Below are positions 39,014-47,315 of a stretch of DNA of 64,000 nucleotides, in pieces. The DNA lies in contig NZ_CP088081.1 of NCBI RefSeq assembly GCF_021049305.1, forward strand, positions 1,550,001 through 1,614,000, written 5' to 3'. The first letter of the stretch is position 1. Each line of letters opens with the position of its first letter. A program made the translations under genes and the position numbers. The stretch comes from Ideonella dechloratans. GTDB taxonomy: Bacteria; Pseudomonadota; Gammaproteobacteria; Burkholderiales; Burkholderiaceae_C. The notes under the pieces are model-generated. The model did no database searches. It saw only the letters and a list, made by a program, of their open reading frames with translations, and was not told the origin of the DNA.

Positions 39014-39044
39014 AAAATTTAATGTAAAACAGTAAATGTTATGC
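39010..39044. promoter_or_regulatory. AT-rich inverted repeat spanning two divergent starts
   Basis: Arms GCATAAAATTTA (39010-39021) and TAAATGTTATGC (39033-39044) match 11 of 12 bases, with an 11-base spacer. Each arm contains one of the two divergent ATG codons. It is by far the most AT-rich spot nearby and is a good candidate for promoter and operator of the HTH/DUF2975 operon. Confidence 0.55.
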
Positions 39045-39223
39045 GTCAAACAAGCATTGATGAGCTGCCTGGCCCCAGCCATTGGCGGCGCTGGGTGGCC
39101 GCACTGCTGCTGGCCCTGCTGGCGCTGGGCCTGTGGTGGCTCGCGCCACGGGTGGAGTTGGAACTGGCCTTGCACTGGGCGGCGCCGCGCCTGACCCTGA
39201 GCCTGGGCGCGGGCCTGCGCTGA
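39041..39223 (+). CDS. small single-helix membrane protein
   Basis: 60 residues: a short polar N-terminus, a strong membrane helix (about 16-35: RRWVAALLLALLALGLWWLAP) and an amphipathic C-terminus. ATG 39041 lies inside the inverted repeat, 27 bases from the divergent DUF2975 start, leaving no room for a normal ribosome site; a leaderless message or a chance frame are both possible. I recognise no family. Confidence 0.45.
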   Translation: MRQTSIDELPGPSHWRRWVAALLLALLALGLWWLAPRVELELALHWAAPRLTLSLGAGLR

Positions 39224-39284
39224 CCGGGGGGCCAACGCCCCTGGGCGCTGCAGCGCCGTGCCGCTTGGGGCACACTGCCGGCCC

Positions 39285-40370
39285 ATGAAAGCCATTCCCT
39301 CCTTGCCGGCGGCCCGCGTGTCGCTGGGCCGCAGCAACCTCTCCGTCAGCCCCGTGTGCCTGGGCACCATGACCTTCGGTGAGCAGGTGGGCCAGGACGA
39401 GGCCCATGCCATCCTGGACCGTGCCCTGGCCGCGGGCGTGAACTTCATCGACACCGCCGAGATGTACGCGGTGCCGGCCCGGGCCGAGACCTGCGGCGCC
39501 ACCGAGTCCATCATTGGCGAGTGGTTTGCCCGCCGCCCCGGGGCCCGCCAGCAGGTGGTGCTGGCCACCAAGGTGGCCGGCCCCAGCCGCAACATGGCCT
39601 GGATCCGCGACGGTGCCAGCGACCTGAAGCCCGAGCACATCGTGGCGGCCTGCGAGGCCAGCCTGAAGCGCCTGCAGACGGACGTCATCGACCTCTACCA
39701 GATCCACTGGCCCAACCGCAATGCGCCGGCCTTCGGGGCCCTGTACTTCGACCCCGCCAAGGAAACCGAGAACAGCACCATCGAGGCCCAGCTGCGGGCC
39801 ATGGAGACCCTGGTGCGCGACGGCAAGGTGCGCCATGTGGGCCTGTCCAACGAGACGCCCTGGGGCGTGATGGCCTTTCTGCGCGAGGCCGAGCGCCACG
39901 GCCTGCCGCGCGTGGAAACGGTGCAGAACCCCTACGCCCTGACCAGCCGCGCGGTGGACAACGGCCTGGACGAGGTGCTGTGGCGCGAGCAGGTGAGCCT
40001 GCTGGCCTATTCGCCGCTGGCCTTCGGCGCGCTGACCGGCAAGTACGACGGCCCCGGACTGGATGCCGACCAGCCGGAGCTGGGGCGCCTGGCGCGCTTC
40101 GAGTCGATGCGCCTGCAGCGCTGGGCCCGTGGCGAGGCGGTCAGCGTGGCCGCGAAGTACAACGCCCTGGCCCGCGCGCATGGCCTGACTCCCACCCAGC
40201 TGGCGCTGGCCTTCTGCTACCGCAACTGGCGGGTGGCCTCCACCATCATCGGCGTGACCAGCGTGGCCCAGCTGGACGAGTGCCTGGCCGCCTGGCCGGT
40301 CACCTTGTCCGACGAACTGAACCAGGCCATCGACGCGCTGCGCTGGCAGCACCGCGACCCGGCACAGTGA
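39285..40370 (+). CDS. aldo/keto reductase, Tas-like
   Basis: 361 residues from ATG 39285. It has the AKR barrel: FIDTAEMYAVPA (catalytic Asp and Tyr), VVLATKVAG (Lys), LYQIHWPNR (His), VRHVGLSNETPWG, NPYALTSRAVDNGLDEV and a C-terminal NADPH site STIIGVTSVAQLDECL. Length and the insertion after the His motif are those of the E. coli Tas group. It reduces aldehydes or ketones with NADPH; the substrate is unknown. The next gene, ybaK, starts 20 bases after. Confidence 0.93.
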   Translation: MKAIPSLPAARVSLGRSNLSVSPVCLGTMTFGEQVGQDEAHAILDRALAAGVNFIDTAEMYAVPARAETCGATESIIGEWFARRPGARQQVVLATKVAGPSRNMAWIRDGASDLKPEHIVAACEASLKRLQTDVIDLYQIHWPNRNAPAFGALYFDPAKETENSTIEAQLRAMETLVRDGKVRHVGLSNETPWGVMAFLREAERHGLPRVETVQNPYALTSRAVDNGLDEVLWREQVSLLAYSPLAFGALTGKYDGPGLDADQPELGRLARFESMRLQRWARGEAVSVAAKYNALARAHGLTPTQLALAFCYRNWRVASTIIGVTSVAQLDECLAAWPVTLSDELNQAIDALRWQHRDPAQ

Positions 40371-40389
40371 GCGGGGAGGGCAGCAGTTC

Positions 40390-40878
40390 ATGGCCAAGAA
40401 GGACAAGCACGTCAGCGAGACGCCCGCCACCCAGTGGCTCAAGCAGCAGGGCGTGGCCTACACCGAGCATGTCTACGAGTACGTGGACCATGGCGGCACC
40501 GGCGAATCGGCCCGCCAGCTCGGCTGGCCCGAGCACGCGGTGGTCAAGACCCTGGTGATGCAGGATGAGAAGGCCGAGCCGCTGATCATCCTGATGCACG
40601 GTGACAAGCAGGTCAGCACCAAGAACCTGGCGCGCGCCATCGGCGTCAAGAGCGTGGAGCCCTGCAAGCCCGAGGTGGCCCAGCGCCACAGCGGCTATCT
40701 TGTGGGCGGCACCTCGCCCTTCGGCACCCGCAAGGCCATGCGGGTCTTCGTCGAAGAGACCGTGCTGGCGCTGGAGCGCGTCCTGATCAACGGTGGCCGA
40801 CGTGGCTACCTGGTGGAGATCGCCCCCGCGGTGCTCATCGGTCCCCTGGGCGCGCAGCCGGTGCACTGCGCGATCTGA
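40390..40878 (+). CDS. ybaK: Cys-tRNA(Pro)/Cys-tRNA(Cys) deacylase YbaK
   Basis: 162 residues, the usual length. It hydrolyses mischarged Cys-tRNA(Pro) in trans. YbaK motifs are present: KTLVMQ, LIILMHGDKQVSTKNLARAIG (catalytic Lys), KPEVAQRHSGYLVGGTSPFGTRKAM and INGGRRGYLVEIAP. It probably shares a transcript with the aldo-keto reductase. Confidence 0.95.
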   Translation: MAKKDKHVSETPATQWLKQQGVAYTEHVYEYVDHGGTGESARQLGWPEHAVVKTLVMQDEKAEPLIILMHGDKQVSTKNLARAIGVKSVEPCKPEVAQRHSGYLVGGTSPFGTRKAMRVFVEETVLALERVLINGGRRGYLVEIAPAVLIGPLGAQPVHCAI

Positions 40879-40884
40879 GCGCCC

Positions 40885-41514
40885 TCAGGCCACGGGCAGC
40901 AGGCCCAGGGCCAGCCGCACCAGGGCGTCCTCGAAGGCCGGCCTGGCGATCAGCGCCGGCTCGTCCAGCAGGGCGGCGCGCACGCTGGACAGCAGCGCAT
41001 GGCCCAGGACGAAGCGCAGTTCGGGGGTCAGCGACGGGTGACCCTGGCCGCCGGTCACCGTGATCAGCCGGTCGGCCACGCGCAGGGCGGCCGGGGAGAA
41101 GCGGCGGTGCACGTCCTGCACGTCCCGGTGCAGCAGCACGGTGCGGATCACGTCGCCCATCACCTTGTGGCGCCCGCCGAAGGCGCGCAGCCACACCGCC
41201 AGCACGGCCCGCACCGCGGCCTCGCGCGGCGCACCTGCCTGGGCCTGCACGACGCCCTCCAGCGCTTGCAGCCCGCGCTCCAGTTCGTCCTCGGCCATGG
41301 CCACCAGCAGTTCCTGCTTGTTCGGGAAGTACTGGTAGAGCGTGCCCACCGCGAAGCCGGCACGCGCGGCGATGCGGTTGGTGCTCAGCCGGTCCAGGCC
41401 TTCGCCTTCCAACAGCTGGGCCGTGGCCTCGAAGATGGCCCGCAGCGTGTCATCGACCCGGGCCTGCACGGGCGCCTTGCGCCAGCGCCCGAGGCGCGAG
41501 GTGGGGGAGTTCAT
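40885..41514 (-). CDS. TetR-family regulator (CecR-like)
   Basis: 209 residues from ATG 41514. N-terminal HTH: ATAQLLEGEGLDRLSTNRIAARAGFAVGTLYQYFPNKQELLVAM, the classic TetR pattern, followed by a ligand domain. It is divergent from the outer-membrane factor/YbhGFSR-like operon, the same neighbourhood as E. coli cecR (ybiH) with ybhGFSR, so repression of that operon is expected. The palindrome at 41693-41702 is a possible operator. Confidence 0.92.
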   Translation of the reverse strand: MNSPTSRLGRWRKAPVQARVDDTLRAIFEATAQLLEGEGLDRLSTNRIAARAGFAVGTLYQYFPNKQELLVAMAEDELERGLQALEGVVQAQAGAPREAAVRAVLAVWLRAFGGRHKVMGDVIRTVLLHRDVQDVHRRFSPAALRVADRLITVTGGQGHPSLTPELRFVLGHALLSSVRAALLDEPALIARPAFEDALVRLALGLLPVA

Positions 41515-41619
41515 GGGTGGCAAGGGCACTGAAAACTGAGCATGGGGATCGCCGCGCATCCGGCCGGCGGCCGCGTCGGCCCGAGGCCCACCGCCGCCGG
41601 GTGGCTGAGGATGATCTGC

Positions 41620-41633
41620 TTGATGCGCATCAA
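41620..41633. promoter_or_regulatory. perfect FNR/Anr-type box
   Basis: TTGATGCGCATCAA is an exact match to the TTGAT-N4-ATCAA site of FNR-family regulators and part of a perfect 16-bp palindrome (41619-41634). Its centre is about 60 bases upstream of the start point predicted from the -10 at 41674, close to a class I activator position. It could also act on the divergent TetR gene. Confidence 0.65.
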
Positions 41634-41673
41634 GGCCGCTGGAATCTGAGCACCCGAAGGCGGCCCCGCTTCC

Positions 41674-41679
41674 TAGAAT
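41674..41679 (+). promoter_or_regulatory. possible -10 of the efflux operon
   Basis: TAGAAT, 57 bases before ATG 41736, with no recognisable -35, which suits an activator-dependent promoter using the FNR-type box upstream. Confidence 0.4.
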
Positions 41680-41692
41680 GAATTTCATGCTG

Positions 41693-41702
41693 CGTTGCAA
41701 CG
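41693..41702. promoter_or_regulatory. palindrome, candidate TetR operator
   Basis: Perfect 10-bp palindrome CGTTGCAACG just downstream of the predicted start point of the efflux operon, the usual place for a TetR-type repressor to block transcription. It is short, so chance occurrence is possible. Confidence 0.4.
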
Positions 41703-41735
41703 ATGGCGCGGCGCCCGTCACTTTGCCACAACCCC

Positions 41736-43025
41736 ATGTCGCAGCCTCTGTCCGACTTCCGCTGGCGCCTCGCGCCCGTCCTGCTGGCCTGCCTCTCCAT
41801 GCCGGTGGGGCTGCACGCCGAGACCCTGGCCCAGGCCATGGACCAGGCGGTGCAGGTCGATGGCCAGTTGCAGGCCAGTGAACACCAGGTCAGTGCCGCC
41901 CAGGCCGCATTGGCTGCGGCCCAGGGCCAGGCCCTGCCCAGCTTCGCGGTGGATGGCCTCTACAACCATTGGTCTCAGGCCCCGGCCGTGCAAGCCACCG
42001 TGCCCATGCTGGGCACGCTGCAGATGCCGGTGATGGAGGTCAACGGCGGCGTCTACCGCGCCGGCGTGAGCGTGCCGCTCTACACCAGTGGGGCCTTGAG
42101 CAGCAACGCCCAGGCTGCCGAGGCCACGGTGGGCGCGGCGCGCAGCGCCAGCGAGCGCAGCCGACAGGACCTGCGCCTGCAGGTGGCCGAGGCCTACATC
42201 AACGTGCTGCGCGCCCGCAGCCTGCTGGACCTGGCCGACAGTGGCGTGCAGACCCTGGCCTCGCACCTGACCGACGTGAAGGCCTACCTGGACAAGGGGC
42301 TGGTGGCGCGCGGCGACCTGCTGGCGGCCCAGGCCGCGTCCGACAACGCCCGCCAGGACCGCATCCGCGCCCAGACCGCGCTGCAGATCGCCGAGTCGGC
42401 CTACAACCGCCTGCTGGGCCGGCCACTGGCGCAGCCGGTGGTGATCGACGAGATCGCCGTCAACCCGGCTGAGCTGGCCACGCTGGACACCGGCCGCACC
42501 CGCGCCGAGGTGACCGCGCTGATCCGCCAGACCGAGGCGCTGCGCGCCCAGTCCGACGCCGCGCGCGCCCAGGGGGGCCCGCAGGTGCTGCTGAGCGCCG
42601 GCTTCAACCAGATGGACAACCGCTACCTGGCCAAGGAAGGGCTGTGGAACGTGGCGGTGGGCCTGCACTGGTCGCTCTTCGATGGCGGCGTGTACAGCAG
42701 CCAGGCCGATGCGCTGGCGGCCAAGGCCGATGCGGTGGCCGCCCAGCGGGCCGATGCCGAGACCCAGATCGCGCTACAGCAGCGCGCCGACCGCCTGCGG
42801 GTGGACGAGGCGGCCGCCCGCATCGACGCGGCCCAGAGCGCCGTCGCCCAGGCCGACGAGAACCTGCGCGTGGCGCGCGATCGCTACCAGTCCGGCGTGG
42901 GCACCAACACCGAGGTGCTGGACGCCGAGACTCTGCGCCTGAAGAGCCACAACAACCTGAGCAACGCCCGCCACGACCATGCCCTGGCGGTGCAGCGGCT
43001 CAAGCGCGACTACGACGCCCTGTGA
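41736..43025 (+). CDS. TolC-family outer-membrane efflux protein
   Basis: 429 residues from ATG 41736; a signal peptide is seen (LLACLSMPVGLHAETL, cleavage near residue 25). Two repeated helical-hairpin halves have AYINVLRARSLLDLADSGVQTL, LVARGDLLAAQAASDNARQDRI and, in the second half, RYQSGVGTNTEVLDAETLRLKS, the TolC signatures. It forms the outer-membrane channel for the HlyD/ABC transporter encoded next. The E. coli ybh operon lacks such a gene, so here the system is self-contained. Confidence 0.93.
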   Translation: MSQPLSDFRWRLAPVLLACLSMPVGLHAETLAQAMDQAVQVDGQLQASEHQVSAAQAALAAAQGQALPSFAVDGLYNHWSQAPAVQATVPMLGTLQMPVMEVNGGVYRAGVSVPLYTSGALSSNAQAAEATVGAARSASERSRQDLRLQVAEAYINVLRARSLLDLADSGVQTLASHLTDVKAYLDKGLVARGDLLAAQAASDNARQDRIRAQTALQIAESAYNRLLGRPLAQPVVIDEIAVNPAELATLDTGRTRAEVTALIRQTEALRAQSDAARAQGGPQVLLSAGFNQMDNRYLAKEGLWNVAVGLHWSLFDGGVYSSQADALAAKADAVAAQRADAETQIALQQRADRLRVDEAAARIDAAQSAVAQADENLRVARDRYQSGVGTNTEVLDAETLRLKSHNNLSNARHDHALAVQRLKRDYDAL

Positions 43026-43068
43026 CCCCGCCTCTTCCACTCCATACCGCACTCCATACCGATCTGCC

Positions 43069-44175
43069 ATGAAACTCTCCAAACCTGTCGTGCTGGGAAT
43101 CGGGGCTGCGGCCGTGCTCGTGGCCGCCGTGCTGGGTTGGCGTCTGGTGCTGGCGCACCGCGCGCTGCCGGAAGGGCTGATCCAGGTGAACGGCCGCATC
43201 GAGGGCGACCAGGTCAGCGTGGCCAGCAAGCTGGCTGGCCGCATTGCCGAGCTGAAGGTGCGCGAGGGCGACAGTGTGCAGGCCGGCCAGGTGCTGGCGG
43301 TGATGGATGCGGCCCAGATCCAGGCCAAGGTGGAGCAGGCCCAGGCGGCCGTGACCGCGCTGGCCTCGCAGCGGGCGGCGGTCGAGACCTCGCTGGGGGC
43401 GCTGCGCCGCCAGGTGCCGCTGGACCAGGCCGCGGCCGACACCGGCGTGTCGCAAGCGGCCGCGGTCAAGACCAAGGCCGATGCCGCCCGGGCCCAGGCC
43501 GAGCGCGATGCGCAGCGCCTGGAAGACCTGGCCCAGCGCGGCTCGGTGCCGGTGCAGCGCGCCGAGCAGGCCCGGCTGGCGGCCACCGCCGCCGCAGCCG
43601 ATGCCGCCGCAGCCCAGGAGGCCCTGGCCCGTGCCAAGGTGATGTCGGCCCAGGCCGGCCTGGGGGCGGACAAGATCCGCGCCCAGGAAAGCCAGCTGGC
43701 GGCCGTCACCGCCCAGCAGGCCCAGGCCCAGGCCACACTGGCCGAGGCCCAGAGCGTGCTGAACGACCTGAGCCTGAAGGCGCCCAGCGCCGGCGTGGTG
43801 GTCACCCGTGTGCGCGAGCCCGGCGAGATCGTCGGCGCCGGCAGCCCCATCGTCGAGCTGGTGGACCTGGACCACCTCTACCTCAAGGCCTATGTGCCCG
43901 AGGCCCAGATCGGCCGCCTGCGCCTGGGCCTGCCCGCCCAGGTCTGGACCGACGCCTTCCCCGGCCAGGCCTTTGCCGCCACGGTGAAGAACATCGGCCA
44001 GCGCGCCGAGTTCACGCCCAAGGAAGTGCAGACGCCCGATGAGCGGGTCAAGCTCACCTACGCGGTCAAGCTCTACCTGGACCAGAACCCCGAACACCGC
44101 CTGACCCCCGGGGTGCCGGCCGACGCCGTGGTGCGCTGGAAGGACGGTGTGGCTTGGCAGCAGCCGCGCTGGTGA
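43069..44175 (+). CDS. HlyD-family periplasmic adaptor (YbhG-like)
   Basis: 368 residues from ATG 43069. One N-terminal membrane helix (about 5-24), a biotinyl-lipoyl half (IQVNGRIEGDQVSVASKLAGRIAELKV), a long coiled-coil hairpin (85-235, Ala/Gln-rich), the second lipoyl half (LKAPSAGVVVTRVREPGEIVGAG) and a beta-barrel domain. It links the inner-membrane ABC transporter with the TolC-like channel. The sequence matches YbhG best. Two 11-bp direct repeats (ACTCCATACCG) lie in the gap before it. Confidence 0.93.
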   Translation: MKLSKPVVLGIGAAAVLVAAVLGWRLVLAHRALPEGLIQVNGRIEGDQVSVASKLAGRIAELKVREGDSVQAGQVLAVMDAAQIQAKVEQAQAAVTALASQRAAVETSLGALRRQVPLDQAAADTGVSQAAAVKTKADAARAQAERDAQRLEDLAQRGSVPVQRAEQARLAATAAAADAAAAQEALARAKVMSAQAGLGADKIRAQESQLAAVTAQQAQAQATLAEAQSVLNDLSLKAPSAGVVVTRVREPGEIVGAGSPIVELVDLDHLYLKAYVPEAQIGRLRLGLPAQVWTDAFPGQAFAATVKNIGQRAEFTPKEVQTPDERVKLTYAVKLYLDQNPEHRLTPGVPADAVVRWKDGVAWQQPRW

Positions 44176-44183
44176 GCCGCCCC

Positions 44184-46151
44184 ATGACCGGAGATGCCAC
44201 CGCCTCGCCGCTGGTGCTGCGGGCGCAGGGCTTTGGCAAGCGCTATGGCCGGACCCAGGCGGTGCAGGGCCTGGACCTGGAAGTGCGGCGCGGCGAGATC
44301 TTCGGCCTGATCGGGCCGGACGGTGCGGGCAAGTCCAGCCTGATGAAGGCCGCGGCCGGCGTGCTGAGCTTCGAGGAGGGCAGGCTGGAGGTCTTCGGCA
44401 CCTCGCTGGACAGCGACGCCGCGGCCGAGCGCATCAAGGACCGCATCGGCCTGATGCCCCAGGGCCTGGGCCAGAACCTCTACGCCGACCTCTCCATCGA
44501 GGAGAACGTCGACTTCTTCGCCCGCCTGCGCCTGGTGCCCAAGGATGAACTGGCCGAGCGCAAGCAGACCCTGCTGGCCATGACCCGGCTGGACAAGTTC
44601 CGCGACCGGCCGATGAAGCAGCTCTCGGGCGGCATGAAGCAGAAGCTCGGCCTGGTCTGCACCCTGATCCACCAGCCCCAGTTCATCATCCTGGACGAGC
44701 CCACCACCGGGGTGGACCCGGTGTCGCGGCGCGACTTCTGGGCCATCCTGGCCGAGCTGCTGCGCAGCCAGGGCACGACGGCGCTGGTTTCCACCGCCTA
44801 CATGGACGAGGCCAGCCGCTTTTCCCGCGTGGCGCTGATGTTCGGCGGCAAGACCCTGGCCGTGGGCGCACCGGACGAGCTGCGCCAGCTGGCGCGCGGG
44901 GTGGTTGTCTCCGTCACCGGCGGCGAGCAGGTGCGCACGCTGGACCGCATTGGCGAGCGCCATCCGCAGGTCGAGGCCCTGGGCCCGGCGGTGCGCGTCT
45001 TCGTGGACGACCAGGACGAGGCCGGCGGCCGCGCCGAGATCGAGCGCACGCTGGACGGCCAGTCCCAGGGCTGCGCGTTGGACGTGAGCGCGCCCGAGCT
45101 GGAAGACGTCTTCATCGCCATGCTGCGCCGGCGCGAGCTGGTGACGCTGGTGCCGCCCAAGCTGCCGCCCGCCCGCCGCGCCGCGGCGCAGAACCACGAC
45201 GGGGTGCTGGCCATCGAGGCGCGCGGCCTGGGCCGGCGCTTCGGCGACTTCAAGGCCGCCGACGACGTCAGCTTCCAGGTGCGGCCGGGCGAGATCTTCG
45301 GTCTGCTGGGGGCCAACGGCGCAGGCAAGAGCACGGTGATCAAGATGCTCACCGGCATCCTCTCGCCCACCAGCGGCAGTGGCCAGGTGGCCGGGGCCGA
45401 CATGCGCACGGCCGGCTTTGCCATCAAGGAGCGCATCGGCTACATGTCGCAGGCCTTCTCGCTCTACATGGACCTGACGGTGCTGGAGAACATCCGGCTC
45501 TATGCCGCGGTCTATGGCCTGAACGAGGCCCGCACCCGCGAGCGCACCGCCTGGGTGCTGGAGATGGCCGGCCTGGGCGGGCTGCAGGGCATGCGGGCCT
45601 CGCAACTGCCCATGGGGCAGCGCCAGCGTCTGGCCCTGGGCTGCGCGCTGGTGCACGAGCCGCAGGTGGTGTTCCTGGACGAGCCCACCTCCGGCGTGGA
45701 CCCGGTGGGGCGGCGCAGCTTCTGGGACATCCTGTTCCGCCTCTCGCGCGAGGAGGGCATGGCCGTGCTGGTGACGACCCACTACATGAGCGAGGCCGAG
45801 CACTGCGACCACCTGGCGCTGATGTACGCCGGCCGGGTGGTGGCCGATGACTCGCCCGCCGGCATGAAGGCCGCGGTGGAGCGTGAGGCCGGCCACCTGC
45901 TGGAGATCCGCAGCGGCCAGCCCACCGAGACCCTGGCCTGGCTCAAGCAGCAGGGCTGGCGGCACAGCGCGCTGTTCGGCACCCTGGTGCACTGCCTGCC
46001 GGCCGACCCTGCGGTGGACGCCGCCACGCTGCAGGCCCGCCTGGGCGAGGCCGGTCTGCCGGCCCAGGCCGTGGCGGCGCGGCCGCTGTCGATGGAAGAC
46101 GTGTTCGTCTACCGCATCACCGATCTGGAAGCCCGGGAGCGCCGCGCATGA
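44184..46151 (+). CDS. tandem ABC ATPase (YbhF-like)
   Basis: 655 residues with two fused ATPase domains. First: Walker A GPDGAGKSS, signature LSGGMKQKLGL, Walker B FIILDEPTTGVDP. Second: Walker A GANGAGKST, Walker B VVFLDEPTSGVDP, but the signature is LPMGQRQRLAL, a weak version of LSGGQ. It powers export through the two permeases that follow. GTG 44172, overlapping the HlyD stop by GTGA, is an alternative start. It overlaps the next gene by ATGA. Confidence 0.93.
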   Translation: MTGDATASPLVLRAQGFGKRYGRTQAVQGLDLEVRRGEIFGLIGPDGAGKSSLMKAAAGVLSFEEGRLEVFGTSLDSDAAAERIKDRIGLMPQGLGQNLYADLSIEENVDFFARLRLVPKDELAERKQTLLAMTRLDKFRDRPMKQLSGGMKQKLGLVCTLIHQPQFIILDEPTTGVDPVSRRDFWAILAELLRSQGTTALVSTAYMDEASRFSRVALMFGGKTLAVGAPDELRQLARGVVVSVTGGEQVRTLDRIGERHPQVEALGPAVRVFVDDQDEAGGRAEIERTLDGQSQGCALDVSAPELEDVFIAMLRRRELVTLVPPKLPPARRAAAQNHDGVLAIEARGLGRRFGDFKAADDVSFQVRPGEIFGLLGANGAGKSTVIKMLTGILSPTSGSGQVAGADMRTAGFAIKERIGYMSQAFSLYMDLTVLENIRLYAAVYGLNEARTRERTAWVLEMAGLGGLQGMRASQLPMGQRQRLALGCALVHEPQVVFLDEPTSGVDPVGRRSFWDILFRLSREEGMAVLVTTHYMSEAEHCDHLALMYAGRVVADDSPAGMKAAVEREAGHLLEIRSGQPTETLAWLKQQGWRHSALFGTLVHCLPADPAVDAATLQARLGEAGLPAQAVAARPLSMEDVFVYRITDLEARERRA

Positions 46152-47305
46152 TGAACTTCAGCCGCATCGTGGCCGTGGCCAGCAAGGAGTGGCGCGAGAT
46201 CGTGCGCGACCGCCTGTTCTTCCTGCTGGCCTTCGTGGTGCCGGCCGTGCTGACGCTGCTGTTCGGCTACGGCCTGTCGCTGGATGTGGAGAACATCCCG
46301 ATGGCCATCGTGGACCACGACCGCACGCCGCTGTCGCGCGAGTACGCCCACCGCTTCATCGACTCGCGCTACTTCCACTTCGAAGGCTATGCCGACGATG
46401 AACGGCAGCTGGACCGGGCCATCACCGCAGGCCAGTTGCGGGCGGTGATCGTCATTCCACCCAAATTCCAGCAGGACCTGCTGGCCAGCCGGCCGGTGCA
46501 GGTGCAGACGCTGATCGACGGCACCTTCCCGTTCCGCGCGCTGACCACCAAGAGCTATGTCACCGCCATCAGCAGCGCGATGACGCTGGACGTGCTGGCC
46601 GACACCCTGGCCCGGGCCGGCGGCATCACCACCGCGCAGGCGCGCGCCACGCTGCAGCCGGTGGCGCTGCAGGTGCGCTACCTCTACAACCAGAGCGTGG
46701 CCAGCATCTGGTCGCTGGCGCCCAAGCTGATCATGGCCATCATGATGATCTCGCCGCCCTTCCTGACCGCGCTGGGCGTGGTGCGCGAGAAGGAGAGCGG
46801 CTCCATCTTCAACATCTACGCCTCCACCGTGCGGCGCAGCGAGTTCCTGATCGGCAAGATCGCGCCCTACGTGGGCATCTCCTGGCTGAACGTGCTGCTG
46901 CTGTGGTTGATCGCCACGCTGGTGTTCGGCGCGCCGTTCAAGGGCGACTTCGCCTTCTTCATGTTCGCCTCGCTGCTGTACGTGACCTGCACCACCGGCA
47001 TCGGCCTCTTGGTGTCGGTGGCGGTGCGCACCCAGGTGGCGGCCATGATGGGCACCGCCATCCTGACGGTGGTGCCGGCGGTGCTGTATTCGGGCGTGCT
47101 GATCCCCATCCCCTCGCTGTCGGCGGCGGCCAAGGTCATCGCCCACCTGCTGCCGGGCATGTACTACACCGACATCGTGCTGGGCGCCTTCCTCAAGGAC
47201 GTGTCCTGGAGCGGGCTGTGGCTGAACATGGTGGTGCTGGCGCTGTACGCCGCGCTGCTGTTCGGCGTGGGCTATGTGCTGTTCCGCAAGCGGGTCAAGG
47301 CATGA
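46148..47305 (+). CDS. ABC-2 type permease (YbhS-like)
   Basis: 385 residues: an N-terminal membrane helix (about 20-42), a large periplasmic domain (45-170) and five C-terminal helices (from about 190) with VVREKESGSIFNIYAS, the conserved ABC-2 loop, and LLPGMYYTDIVLGAFLKD. It forms a heterodimer with the following permease. Related systems export drugs such as cefoperazone or chloramphenicol, or act as sodium/proton antiporters; the substrate here is unknown. Confidence 0.92.
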   Translation: MMNFSRIVAVASKEWREIVRDRLFFLLAFVVPAVLTLLFGYGLSLDVENIPMAIVDHDRTPLSREYAHRFIDSRYFHFEGYADDERQLDRAITAGQLRAVIVIPPKFQQDLLASRPVQVQTLIDGTFPFRALTTKSYVTAISSAMTLDVLADTLARAGGITTAQARATLQPVALQVRYLYNQSVASIWSLAPKLIMAIMMISPPFLTALGVVREKESGSIFNIYASTVRRSEFLIGKIAPYVGISWLNVLLLWLIATLVFGAPFKGDFAFFMFASLLYVTCTTGIGLLVSVAVRTQVAAMMGTAILTVVPAVLYSGVLIPIPSLSAAAKVIAHLLPGMYYTDIVLGAFLKDVSWSGLWLNMVVLALYAALLFGVGYVLFRKRVKA

Positions 47306-47315
47306 GGGGCGTGGC

